This document shows positions 50,087 to 59,172 of a DNA stretch of 64,000 nucleotides, piece after piece. The stretch is from Spirosoma utsteinense. GTDB taxonomy: Bacteria > Bacteroidota > Bacteroidia > Cytophagales > Spirosomataceae. The notes under the pieces are model-generated. The model was not told the DNA's origin. It ran no database searches and worked only from the letters and a program-made list of their open reading frames with translations. A program made the translations under genes and the position numbers. Location of the stretch: positions 141,725 to 205,724 of the forward strand of contig NZ_VFIA01000008.1 in assembly GCF_014282275.1 (NCBI RefSeq). The letters are read 5' to 3'. Positions within the stretch are counted from its first letter, which is position 1; each line of letters begins with the position of its first letter.

Positions 50087-52012
50087 ATGAAAAGAGCTAT
50101 TCAGCATCGAATCATATACCTATGGCCAATAGCCATTTTAGGTATAATCACGCTGCTCCTGGCAGTACGGCACTACTACGAAGCGATCACCTCTGGTTCA
50201 TTACGGGCAGGCAGCCAATCGGTTGTGCTGACCCGTAACCTGGTCGATTTCCAGGCAATGATCCATCGGCGGTTGACGGCCATGTATACCGGCAATACGA
50301 TTGTCGATGGTTTAGTACTTTTGCTAACGACCGGCCTGCTGTATTTTTTTTACCGCACCATACGCCGTCAGGAAAATCTTACCAGACAGGTCATTGAGCA
50401 TAAAAAAGAACTGACTCGATACCTGGATACCATCCCGGCGGGGGTAGTCGTACTCAATGCGGATCGACAGATCGTATTTATGAACAGCGCTGGCCAGCAA
50501 TTGATCGACCTGCCACCGTCGACGAAACCCGTAATGCTATCAGACTGGGTTACGCAGCTTCGGCTAGCACCGGCCAGCACCGATCAACCTCAGGAACCGA
50601 TTGAATTGTCCTTGAATCGGGCCCTGCGGGGTGAAGCGGTCTTTGTCGGTGACCTAGTGGTAGAGACCAGCACCGGTAAACGAGCTACTGCTATGCATGC
50701 CCGGCCACTTTACAACGAAGAGGGCGATTACCTCTCTGGTGCCATCGCTACTTTCTATGACTGCTCAGAAGCTAATGGGCAAAAGACCACGGAGTTGACG
50801 CAGGCACACATCATTACCGAACGGGCACCAACGGAACGAGAAATATCCCTGGGAAACATCGGCTACGATAGCCGTAAAGCAGTTGACGCACTGGTGGAAT
50901 TCAGGGAATTGTTGTATCAGCAGAAAACCGGATTCGACGTTTATACGTACGTAGATAAAATTTGCACTTCAGGTAATAACCTACTGGTGCAGATCAACGA
51001 ACTACTGGACAAACCCGGCCTTAAATCAGGTCTGTTGAGACTGGAACCTGCGCCTGCTGCTCTTGCTGATATACTACAGAGCGTTGCCGCCGATTTACCT
51101 CTGGTAACGCTCATGAACGAGACTGTACGTGTGCAAAGCATTCCGGGTCAGGGAACCACGTTTATGGTCCATATTCCCTTCGATTTGGCGGTAACCGGAA
51201 CACCAGTGCCGCCCCAGCCAATACCAGCCGCAGTGTCTCACGATCAATCGACGAGCATAAAGGTTCTGGTGGTAGAAGATGATGTCATGAACCAGCGCGT
51301 TCTGGAAGGCTATTTACAAGGGCATCGGGTAAAAACAGTAATCGCCAATAACGGTCTGGAAGCAATAGAAATTCTGAGAAACGAATCGTTTGCTCTCATT
51401 TTCATGGATGTTCAAATGCCTGAAATGGATGGTTACACGGCCACCGAAACCATTCGACAACAATTGGTACTACATACACCTATTATTGCCATGACGGCCT
51501 GCACAACGGCGAGTGAATATGAGCGCTGTCTGGCGGTTGGTATGAACGATTATCTGGCCAAGCCTATTCGTATGCACCAGTTGAATAATGTACTGGCTCG
51601 CTTTGTGCCTACACTTACACTGGAGAGCAGAAATAACACAATGAACACTACAGACAATATTGGGGCACATATAATCCACGTGAGTTACCTGGACGAACTT
51701 ATTGATGGTGATAACGAACTGTTAGGGGAGTTGGTCGAGCTGTTCAGGCGTGATCTTGATTCTTACCGGCAAACCTTGTTCGGGGCGGCAGAACGGAATG
51801 ACAACGAACTCTTTAGACAGACCTCTCATAAGTTTCGCTCGTCCATAAACTCCTTGGCAATGCTGGACGTAGCAAAAAAACTGAAGCAGATGGAATCAGA
51901 TTACCCCGTTGATAATCTGGCTGTAATTGACCAATTAAGTATTGTCTTTCAGGAAATTAACGAGGGTTTATTATTCCTGAAGAAACGCTTAACCACATCG
52001 GGATATACCTGA
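50087..52012 (+). CDS. Membrane PAS-receiver-HPt protein with lost kinase core
   Basis: 641 aa from ATG 50087 (MKRAIQHRIIYLWPIAILGI). Two membrane helices (about 10-32, 63-83) and a PAS domain (about 100-225) come first. A helical stretch follows without any H-box (ISLGNIGYDSRKAVDALVEF). It continues directly into TVRVQSIPGQGTTFMVHIPF, which is the extreme C-terminal strand of an HATPase domain; the N, G1, F and most of the G2 boxes are absent. An intact receiver (VVEDDVMNQ, FALIFMDVQM) and an HPt domain with His in TSHKFRSSINSLAM end the protein. It cannot autophosphorylate but could pass phosphate. Confidence 0.82.
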   Translation: MKRAIQHRIIYLWPIAILGIITLLLAVRHYYEAITSGSLRAGSQSVVLTRNLVDFQAMIHRRLTAMYTGNTIVDGLVLLLTTGLLYFFYRTIRRQENLTRQVIEHKKELTRYLDTIPAGVVVLNADRQIVFMNSAGQQLIDLPPSTKPVMLSDWVTQLRLAPASTDQPQEPIELSLNRALRGEAVFVGDLVVETSTGKRATAMHARPLYNEEGDYLSGAIATFYDCSEANGQKTTELTQAHIITERAPTEREISLGNIGYDSRKAVDALVEFRELLYQQKTGFDVYTYVDKICTSGNNLLVQINELLDKPGLKSGLLRLEPAPAALADILQSVAADLPLVTLMNETVRVQSIPGQGTTFMVHIPFDLAVTGTPVPPQPIPAAVSHDQSTSIKVLVVEDDVMNQRVLEGYLQGHRVKTVIANNGLEAIEILRNESFALIFMDVQMPEMDGYTATETIRQQLVLHTPIIAMTACTTASEYERCLAVGMNDYLAKPIRMHQLNNVLARFVPTLTLESRNNTMNTTDNIGAHIIHVSYLDELIDGDNELLGELVELFRRDLDSYRQTLFGAAERNDNELFRQTSHKFRSSINSLAMLDVAKKLKQMESDYPVDNLAVIDQLSIVFQEINEGLLFLKKRLTTSGYT

Positions 52013-52102
52013 TCAACCTCATTATATTTTGTTACTTAAATTTTATTACCGTATCTTTTATGTAAATTTTATATTAGCCAGTTTTATACTACTTACTGTA
52101 GC

Positions 52103-52495
52103 ATGAATGTCAAACCAGCTACCACCTCTCAAACAATTCTGATTGCTGAAGATGAAGCGTTTGTTATGAAGATGATGATGTATTGTCTACAGAAAGCAGG
52201 TTATACGCTACTAGCGGCTACCGATGGTAAAGAGGCCCTGGATTGTTTACGTACAACGTCTCCCGATCTGGTCATTACTGACCTGATGATGCCTTATCAC
52301 AATGGCCTGGAAGTTCTGAACTATGTAAAAACAACTGTAAATTCTTCTATTCCTGTTATCATACTCTCGGCCTCAGGGCAGGAATCGATCATACAACAAG
52401 CGTTCGAGTTAGGTGCCAGTGAGTATATAACCAAGCCATTCATGCCGAATGATCTGATCAACGTCGTGAAAAAATACTTAAGTAATGGCCTTTGA
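52103..52495 (+). CDS. CheY-like single-domain response regulator
   Basis: 130 aa, receiver only. ILIAEDEAF (acidic pair), PDLVITDLMMP with Asp60, VIILSASG (Thr/Ser) and EYITKPF (Lys). No output domain. It is located between two hybrid signalling proteins and probably serves as a diffusible phosphate carrier in their phosphorelay. Confidence 0.93.
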   Translation: MNVKPATTSQTILIAEDEAFVMKMMMYCLQKAGYTLLAATDGKEALDCLRTTSPDLVITDLMMPYHNGLEVLNYVKTTVNSSIPVIILSASGQESIIQQAFELGASEYITKPFMPNDLINVVKKYLSNGL

Positions 52496-52904
52496 GCCTG
52501 CTCACACGCTATAGGCTGGACCAGAGCCAGAAGTAATCTAAAGCATCACCTGATCCGCTTACAGGCTTGATAACGAGGCTTTAAGAAAAGGAATTGATTT
52601 ATTTTATTAGTAATCAGGCAAGGAGTTTTATCATTTATACTATCAAGTGAACCAGCGCTGCAAATACTATTGCTGTACCAAAAAGTCATAATATACTTAT
52701 TGTTTACTCATTAGATAATAAATTAATATATTTACATCAAGTTTTAACCACCGTAGCTTTTTCTAAAGATAAAGAACCCGTCTTTTCCAGTGTGAAAATG
52801 GGTAACCTGGCCCCATAAGGAATGGCCTTGCTGCTCACCTTACTCGACAAAGGGCCCTGGTCATACCCTCTTTCCCCGACACGCATGTCCCACGTTTCCT
52901 GCTA
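52496..52904. other. Gene-free region before the CHASE3 kinase
   Basis: 409 bp with no frame I can support and no clear terminator. The 5' half is AT-rich. I find no promoter with both consensus boxes. Confidence 0.4.
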
Positions 52905-55900
52905 ATGAATTTTTCTCCGATAACCCGCTTATACGTTGGTTTCATAACAGCAATTCTGCTGGTCATTATAATTGGAATCCTGTCGTTCAAAACGTTTCAA
53001 CGGCAATCCCTGGCAGGTGGCATGGTTAGGCACACGTATCAGGTTTTAAATAGAGCCGAAACAATACACAGGCTATTGGGTGACATGGAATCCGGGCGGA
53101 GGGGGTTCCGGAGTACCGGTAACCGGCGTTTTCTACAGCCTTTTCAGACAGCATCCAGGGTCGTTGGACCAACGATTGATGAGTTAAAAATCCTGGTTTC
53201 CGACAATCCGCCCCAACTAAAACGGGCTTACAGTATCGAATCCAACACCGCAACCCTACTGAACTTCTGGCGATCGCTGGACAAGCAGGGAATGACGATC
53301 AATCGCAATAGCCAGACCGATATTACGAATGTAACGACGCAGGAAAAAGAGTATACCGACTTTATACACACTCAGTTAACTCAACTCATGAAGGTTGAGG
53401 AGACACTGTTGGCCAAACGCCAGAAAGCAGATACCCAGGCCATTGAGCAGTCTACCTACGAATTGTTGCTGGGTACTTTACTGACGCTGCTCATTGTAAG
53501 CTGGCTTATTTACCTGACAGTTAGGGAGTTCCGGGGCAATCGAAAAGCAGAAGAATTACTTCAGGAAAATTTCAGGGAACTGGAGCAACTCAATCTGGCA
53601 GGAACCGAGAAAAACTGGTTGCTAACGGGCATATCGGCGGTCAATGATCGGTTGCAGGACATAACCGACGCGTCATCGTTGACTCAATCAATTCTGCAAA
53701 CCCTGTCTAATTATCTGAACATCCCTGCCAGCGCTTTTTACTGCTTCAATGAAGACAAGCAGGAACTTCAGATGAATGCCTCGATAGCACTGCCCGATCA
53801 GGTCAAACGGTCCTATCAACTGGGAGAAAGCCTGATTGGCCAGGCCGCACTGGGCCGATCAATGACCATTACCAACCACGTACCAGCCCACTACTGGGTT
53901 ATTCAGGCGGGTAGCGGGCAAGCCACACCCGGCCAGATTGTATGCATGCCTCTCTGGTACAATCAGCAGTTAAAGGGCGTTTTGGAACTGTCTTCCTTCA
54001 AGCCCCTCGACGAGCAGGCACTTCGCCTGCTCAAAGCCATCGCAAACAACATCGCTGTAGCCATCAATGCAGCCGACGGCCATGCCAAAGTTATGCACTT
54101 GTTACAAACGGTGCAGGAGCAAAAAGAAGAATTGAGCAATCAGCAGGAAGAGCTTCAGCAGTCAAATGAAGAACTGCTGCGGCAAGCCGAAATATTACAG
54201 GCGTCGGAAGAAGAACTGAAAGTTCAGGAAGAAGAACTTCGGGAGATCAATGCTGAGTTGAAAGAACGAAATCGAACTATTGAAGTTGCCAGGCAGGATA
54301 TACTGGTCAAAGCAAAAGAGCTGGAAACCAACAGCAAATACAAATCTGAATTCCTGGCCAATATGTCACACGAACTCCGCACACCGCTCAACAGTGTGCT
54401 GATCTTGGCGCGACTACTGGCCGACAACAAAAGCAGCAATCTAACCGACAAACAGACCGAGTACGCCAACATCATCCACAGGTCCGGGACCGATCTGCTG
54501 GACCTCATCAACGACATTCTGGACCTGTCGAAAATTGAAGCGGGTAAAATCGATTTGTTCATCGAGCCCGTTCCTGTTAGTAGTGTTGCCCGGGATATAG
54601 GTCAGTTATTCACGGTAGTAGCCGAAGAAAAAGGCGTGCAGCTGGTCACCGTCGTTGGCGACGGAGTACCCGCGTCCTTCCAGACGGACCGGCAGCGGAT
54701 AGGGCAGGTTATTAAGAACCTGCTCTCCAATGCCTTTAAGTTCACACCTAAAGGCGGCTCTGTCACCTTGTCATTCCATCTTGAAGAACGGCCCGGCAAG
54801 CAGTCGGCGACGACTCAGCCAACCATTGCCATTGCTGTTACCGATACCGGCATTGGCATTGCCCCCGAAAAACAACAGCTTATTTTCGAAGCGTTTCAGC
54901 AAGCCGACGGATCGACCAGTCGTAAATTTGGTGGCACTGGCCTGGGATTATCGATTAGTAAAGAACTGATTCGGAAACTGGGCGGAGAGCTGGGCCTGCA
55001 AAGTGAGCCCGGCAAAGGCAGTACATTTACCATTTACCTGCCCGTCGACATGTCGGAGGAGATTACCCTCCTGCCGGCTTCTACCAGCAGTAGCCACCTC
55101 CAGCCTGTAGTGGCGCCACCAGCATCAGTAGACGTCCCGAAACCTCAGCCGGTAGCAGATGATCGCCATGCTATTGAACCGGGTGATATGGTCATACTCA
55201 TTGTTGAAGATGACCCCAATTTTGCGAGTATTGTCCGGGATTTTGCCCGGGAAAAGAACTATAAAACGATTGTTGCCTTACAGGGCGACGAGGGGCTGCA
55301 ATGTGCCCGGCAATATAAACCGTCGGCTATCATTCTTGATATTGGCCTGCCGATAGTGAATGGATGGGACTTGCTGAAAATGCTGCAGAGTGACGACGCG
55401 CTGAAACACATTCCCGTTCATATTATTTCGGCAATGGACGAGTCGCCGTCGCTACCCGACAACGTACTGGCCTACGCCACCAAGCCCATTCAGCAAAAAG
55501 ATCTGGAGGGCATATTGGGCATTATCAGCAAACAGTTGAACGAGGGCGGCAAAAAAGTACTGCTGCTATCGGGTAGCCATTTGACCCGGGGGTCGATCGA
55601 TCCGTTGCTCAATGAACGGCAGTTCGACCTGCTTTGTGACTATGCCGACTCGGCCGACTCGGCCAGCAAGCTATTGAGCCAGCAGGTCTATAATTGCATC
55701 ATTGCCGACATTGGTGATAACGTAGAGCAAGGTATTCAGGATTTGCAGGCTATTCAGGCCGCCGTGTCACCACGTCAGATACCTATTATCATCTACCTCG
55801 ACAAAGACCTGACGGCCGATCATGAGCGCCAGCTCAATAAAATTTCGCAAATCCTCATTCGCGACTCATTTCTGGCTAAAAACCGGCTAATGGATGAGCT

Positions 55901-56366
55901 GGAATTGTTTTTTTACAAAGTACAGTCTGTCAAACAACGGCCGCAGCCGCAACCGCAGCCGTATAGCGACACGAATTCGATTGATACGACGCTGACGGGT
56001 CGAAAAGTGTTACTGGTCGACGACGACATGCGTAATGTATTCGCGCTGAGCACCCTCCTTGAATCTCAGCAGATGACCGTTGTAACAGCCGGTGACGGGC
56101 AGGAAGCACTGGACCTCCTGCAGCAACATACCGATATTGATCTGGTTCTGATGGATGTGATGATGCCGAACATGGACGGCTACGAAGCCACCCGGCACAT
56201 TCGTAAAAACCAGCGCTATCTGGATCTGCCTGTGATTGCACTGACCGCGAAAGCGATGGCCGGCGACCGCGAAAAATGCATTGAAGCGGGCGCTTCCGAC
56301 TATATTACCAAGCCGGTCGACAATGGGCAACTGGTTTCACTCATGCGTGTCTGGCTAACTCATTAG
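52905..56366 (+). CDS. CHASE3-GAF hybrid histidine kinase with three receiver modules
   Basis: A 1153-aa protein. TM1 (about 10-28) and a CHASE3 sensor (RLLGDMESGRRGFRSTGNRR) lead to TM2 (about 188-207). Then come GAF (about 240-395) and a Glu/Gln-rich coiled coil (about 400-470). HisKA carries phospho-His in FLANMSHELRTPL and is followed by HATPase with NLLSNAFKF, DTGIGI and GTGLGLSISKELI. Receiver 1 is ILIVEDDPN / IILDIGLPIVNG. A second module (about 885-1000, KVLLLSGSHLTRG / CIIADIGDNVEQG) is degenerate, and receiver 3 is complete (LLVDDDMRN, LVLMDVMMPNMDG, YITKPV). It is followed 7 bp later by cheR. Confidence 0.92.
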   Translation: MNFSPITRLYVGFITAILLVIIIGILSFKTFQRQSLAGGMVRHTYQVLNRAETIHRLLGDMESGRRGFRSTGNRRFLQPFQTASRVVGPTIDELKILVSDNPPQLKRAYSIESNTATLLNFWRSLDKQGMTINRNSQTDITNVTTQEKEYTDFIHTQLTQLMKVEETLLAKRQKADTQAIEQSTYELLLGTLLTLLIVSWLIYLTVREFRGNRKAEELLQENFRELEQLNLAGTEKNWLLTGISAVNDRLQDITDASSLTQSILQTLSNYLNIPASAFYCFNEDKQELQMNASIALPDQVKRSYQLGESLIGQAALGRSMTITNHVPAHYWVIQAGSGQATPGQIVCMPLWYNQQLKGVLELSSFKPLDEQALRLLKAIANNIAVAINAADGHAKVMHLLQTVQEQKEELSNQQEELQQSNEELLRQAEILQASEEELKVQEEELREINAELKERNRTIEVARQDILVKAKELETNSKYKSEFLANMSHELRTPLNSVLILARLLADNKSSNLTDKQTEYANIIHRSGTDLLDLINDILDLSKIEAGKIDLFIEPVPVSSVARDIGQLFTVVAEEKGVQLVTVVGDGVPASFQTDRQRIGQVIKNLLSNAFKFTPKGGSVTLSFHLEERPGKQSATTQPTIAIAVTDTGIGIAPEKQQLIFEAFQQADGSTSRKFGGTGLGLSISKELIRKLGGELGLQSEPGKGSTFTIYLPVDMSEEITLLPASTSSSHLQPVVAPPASVDVPKPQPVADDRHAIEPGDMVILIVEDDPNFASIVRDFAREKNYKTIVALQGDEGLQCARQYKPSAIILDIGLPIVNGWDLLKMLQSDDALKHIPVHIISAMDESPSLPDNVLAYATKPIQQKDLEGILGIISKQLNEGGKKVLLLSGSHLTRGSIDPLLNERQFDLLCDYADSADSASKLLSQQVYNCIIADIGDNVEQGIQDLQAIQAAVSPRQIPIIIYLDKDLTADHERQLNKISQILIRDSFLAKNRLMDELELFFYKVQSVKQRPQPQPQPYSDTNSIDTTLTGRKVLLVDDDMRNVFALSTLLESQQMTVVTAGDGQEALDLLQQHTDIDLVLMDVMMPNMDGYEATRHIRKNQRYLDLPVIALTAKAMAGDREKCIEAGASDYITKPVDNGQLVSLMRVWLTH

Positions 56367-56373
56367 CGGTATT

Positions 56374-57198
56374 ATGATTCTCCAAAAAGCAATCACTACC
56401 AGCGAATTAGATGAGCTACTGGCTTTATTAAGGCATCACTACGGCTATGACTTTAGCAATTACGCGCGGGCGTCGTTCCAACGGCAAGTGCTGCGCTGTA
56501 TGGAAAAATCCGATATCCATACCGGTCCAGCTCTGATCAGTAAACTTCTGAACGAGAAACCATTTTTCGACTGGTTTCTGGAATCGGTGACGGTAAACGT
56601 TACCGAAATGTTTCGCGACCCAGGGTTTTACTCCGATATGCGAACCCGTATAATTCCAACGCTGGCTTCCTATCCGGTTATCAAAATATGGCATGCAGGC
56701 TGCGCTACGGGCGAAGAAGTATACTCTATGGCCATTCTGTTATGGGAAGCTGGCTTACTGAATCGAACCCGCATCTACGCTACCGACATAAACCCGACAA
56801 ACCTGGAGAAGGCACGTCAGGGCATCATCTCGCTGAAAGCGATGAAAGAGTACACCGTGAATTACCGGATGTCGGGCGGCACAAACGACTTCTCATCCTA
56901 TTATACCGCCCGGTATAACCATGCGATCATTCGGAGTGAACTACGGAAAAATATCGTATTCCTACAGCATAACCTGGTTACCGACCAGGTCTTTAATGAA
57001 TTTCATCTGGTCTGCTGCCGCAATGTCCTCATTTATTTCAACCATGACCTGCAAAACCGGGTCTTTCGCCTGTTTTACGACAGCCTGGCCCCATTGGGAT
57101 ACCTCGCTCTTGGCCTGAAAGAATCGCTGCTGATGACCGATATCCGACCGCAGTTTGACCCGATAGGCTCAGCCAAACTGTTTCGCAGGAAAACATAG
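56374..57198 (+). CDS. CheR-type protein-glutamate methyltransferase
   Basis: A 274-aa SAM-dependent methyltransferase. The N-terminal helical domain is followed by SVTVNVTEMFRDPGFY, SAM motif IWHAGCATGEEVYSMAIL (about 105-122) and IYATDINPTNLEKAR, and then VCCRNVLIYFNHDLQNRVF. No CheB or chemoreceptor gene is nearby. In Bacteroidota such CheR genes often accompany large hybrid kinases; the substrate may be the coiled-coil kinase next door (inference). Confidence 0.93.
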   Translation: MILQKAITTSELDELLALLRHHYGYDFSNYARASFQRQVLRCMEKSDIHTGPALISKLLNEKPFFDWFLESVTVNVTEMFRDPGFYSDMRTRIIPTLASYPVIKIWHAGCATGEEVYSMAILLWEAGLLNRTRIYATDINPTNLEKARQGIISLKAMKEYTVNYRMSGGTNDFSSYYTARYNHAIIRSELRKNIVFLQHNLVTDQVFNEFHLVCCRNVLIYFNHDLQNRVFRLFYDSLAPLGYLALGLKESLLMTDIRPQFDPIGSAKLFRRKT

Positions 57199-57297
57199 TT
57201 TTCGAATCGTCTTTACCCGCTGGCTACCACGATCGTAAGCAGCGCATACCACCCTGTTTTCAATAACCACTCACCTACAGACATTTTGACTCAGCCT

Positions 57298-58410
57298 ATG
57301 CCTATTCTTGACTCATACAATGAATTTACGATTCTATTGGTCGACGACCGGCCAGAGAACCTCATTTCACTGGAAGAAATGCTTGAAAAAGAAGGTCGGG
57401 TATTTATCAAAGCCACATCGGGTAACGAAGCACTGCGGCATGTTTTGAAAAATGACCGAATTGGCCTTATCATGCTCGATGTACAGATGCCTGGTATGGA
57501 CGGGTTTGAAGTAGCCAAGATATTGAAGTCGAATCCTCGGACAAATGATATTTCTATCATATTTGTTACGGCGCTCAGTAAGGAAGAGCAATACGTGAGG
57601 AAGGGATTCGAGGAAGGCGCTGTCGATTACCTGCAAAAACCACTTGACATTAGTGTTACGCGCGCTAAAGTCAATGTATTCGAACGGCTTTTCTCTCACC
57701 AGCGCGATCTGAAACGAACGGCCAACCAACTGGAAACGATCAACAAGCAGCTAGAAAAATTTGTATACGTTGTGGCTCATGATCTCAAATCACCCCTCAC
57801 GGGCTTGATTGCAGCCTTATCCATCTTGGAGATGAATAATGAGGATAATGATACCAGTGCAGAGGCTAATGAGTATGCGGGTTATGCCAAATCGGCCGCT
57901 TACCATATGTCCGATATGATTAACGATCTGTTGGACTACTCGCGTAAAAGCATGGCTGAGCAGACAATAGAAGATGTTAACGTATTGGAATTACTGAACC
58001 AGATGGCGCACTTACTGTTCCTGCCCCGGCATATCCGGCTTACCATTCAGGAACCGATGCCAATACTGAGAACCCGTAAGCTGAAACTCCAGCAGGTGTT
58101 CCAGAACCTGATCAGCAACGCAGTCAAGTATAACGACAAACCTGTTGGCCTGATCGAAGTGGGGGCGGTAGATGCCGGCAACTCCGTTGAGTTTTATGTT
58201 CGCGACAATGGGCCCGGCGTTTCCAAATCGGATCAGCAGTCGATTTTCAATCTATTCCAAACGGCCAGTGCAGCCCCTACCATTGCCGAAAGCAGCACTG
58301 GCGTCGGACTGAATATCCTTAAAATGCTGGTTGAAGAACAGGGTGGCAAAATCCGCATCGAGTCGGAACTGGGCCAGGGAGCTACATTCTTTTTTACCTG
58401 GAGCAAATAA
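57298..58410 (+). CDS. Receiver-histidine kinase hybrid
   Basis: 370 aa from ATG 57298 (MPILDSYNEFTILLVDDRPE). The N-terminal receiver has Asp61 in LIMLDVQMPGMDG and YLQKPLD. The HisKA segment is VYVVAHDLKSPLTGLIAALS (His near 157), followed by HATPase with NLISNAVKYN, DNGPGV and STGVGLNILKMLVE. Soluble, no membrane segments. It closes the signalling cluster and could take phosphate from the upstream hybrid kinase. Confidence 0.93.
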   Translation: MPILDSYNEFTILLVDDRPENLISLEEMLEKEGRVFIKATSGNEALRHVLKNDRIGLIMLDVQMPGMDGFEVAKILKSNPRTNDISIIFVTALSKEEQYVRKGFEEGAVDYLQKPLDISVTRAKVNVFERLFSHQRDLKRTANQLETINKQLEKFVYVVAHDLKSPLTGLIAALSILEMNNEDNDTSAEANEYAGYAKSAAYHMSDMINDLLDYSRKSMAEQTIEDVNVLELLNQMAHLLFLPRHIRLTIQEPMPILRTRKLKLQQVFQNLISNAVKYNDKPVGLIEVGAVDAGNSVEFYVRDNGPGVSKSDQQSIFNLFQTASAAPTIAESSTGVGLNILKMLVEEQGGKIRIESELGQGATFFFTWSK

Positions 58411-58538
58411 AGCGGTCCGATACTTATTTGTTTCTCCAATAAACAGTTGGTCTTTTTTCTACACTCCGGCCAGCGACTGTAGCTGCTGTGTCTCGGCGTA
58501 TCTTTGTCGATACGCTCAAACACGCACTGCTTATTCGT

Positions 58539-59135
58539 ATGGCCACGAAAGATGGGAAAGACCGCTCACGGAGACTTCGTTTCTACCGAAAAGTCCACGG
58601 TGTTCTGGGCGGAGCACTATTCATTTTCTTTATACTTATGGCAGGTACAGGACTGCTACTGGGTTGGAAAAAGCATTCGGGTGGACTATTGCTGGCCAAA
58701 TCGTATACAGGCGTGTCGGTCGATCCGAAAACGTGGCTGCCTGTCGATTCATTACAACAGATCGCGTTTAGAACCCTGCGCGACTCCGTTTCGAGCGAGT
58801 TATCGACTAAACTGGACCGAATCGACATTCGCCCGCAAAAGGGTATGGTAAAATTTGTGTTTGCCGATCACTACTGGGGCGTTCAACTTGATTGTAGTAC
58901 GGGTCAGGTACTGCATATTGAGCGCCGTCGATCCGATTTCATCGAACATTTGCATGATGGTTCGTACCTCGACTCGCTACTAGAAATCGGGGACGAACCG
59001 GTTAAATTGCTGTATACAACAAGTATGGGCGTTTCGCTCCTGTTGTTTTCCATAACCGGTTACTACCTGTATTATGGACCTAAACAGATTAGAAAACAGA
59101 AACTGACCCGACCAGCGAAACCAGCCGCGGGATAG
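58539..59135 (+). CDS. PepSY-domain membrane protein
   Basis: 198 aa from ATG 58539 (MATKDGKDRSRRLRFYRKVH); a GTG at 58488 would add 17 residues. Two membrane helices lie at about 25-47 (LGGALFIFFILMAGTGLLLG) and near the C-end (SMGVSLLLFSITGYYLYYG), flanking a periplasmic PepSY-like region (VDSLQQIAFRTLRDSVSSEL, DRIDIRPQKGMVKFVF). Related proteins occur with iron/siderophore or reductase systems, but none is adjacent here. Confidence 0.82.
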   Translation: MATKDGKDRSRRLRFYRKVHGVLGGALFIFFILMAGTGLLLGWKKHSGGLLLAKSYTGVSVDPKTWLPVDSLQQIAFRTLRDSVSSELSTKLDRIDIRPQKGMVKFVFADHYWGVQLDCSTGQVLHIERRRSDFIEHLHDGSYLDSLLEIGDEPVKLLYTTSMGVSLLLFSITGYYLYYGPKQIRKQKLTRPAKPAAG

Positions 59136-59172
59136 ACATGATAGCGTCAACGCTTACCGGCAAATTGACCAG

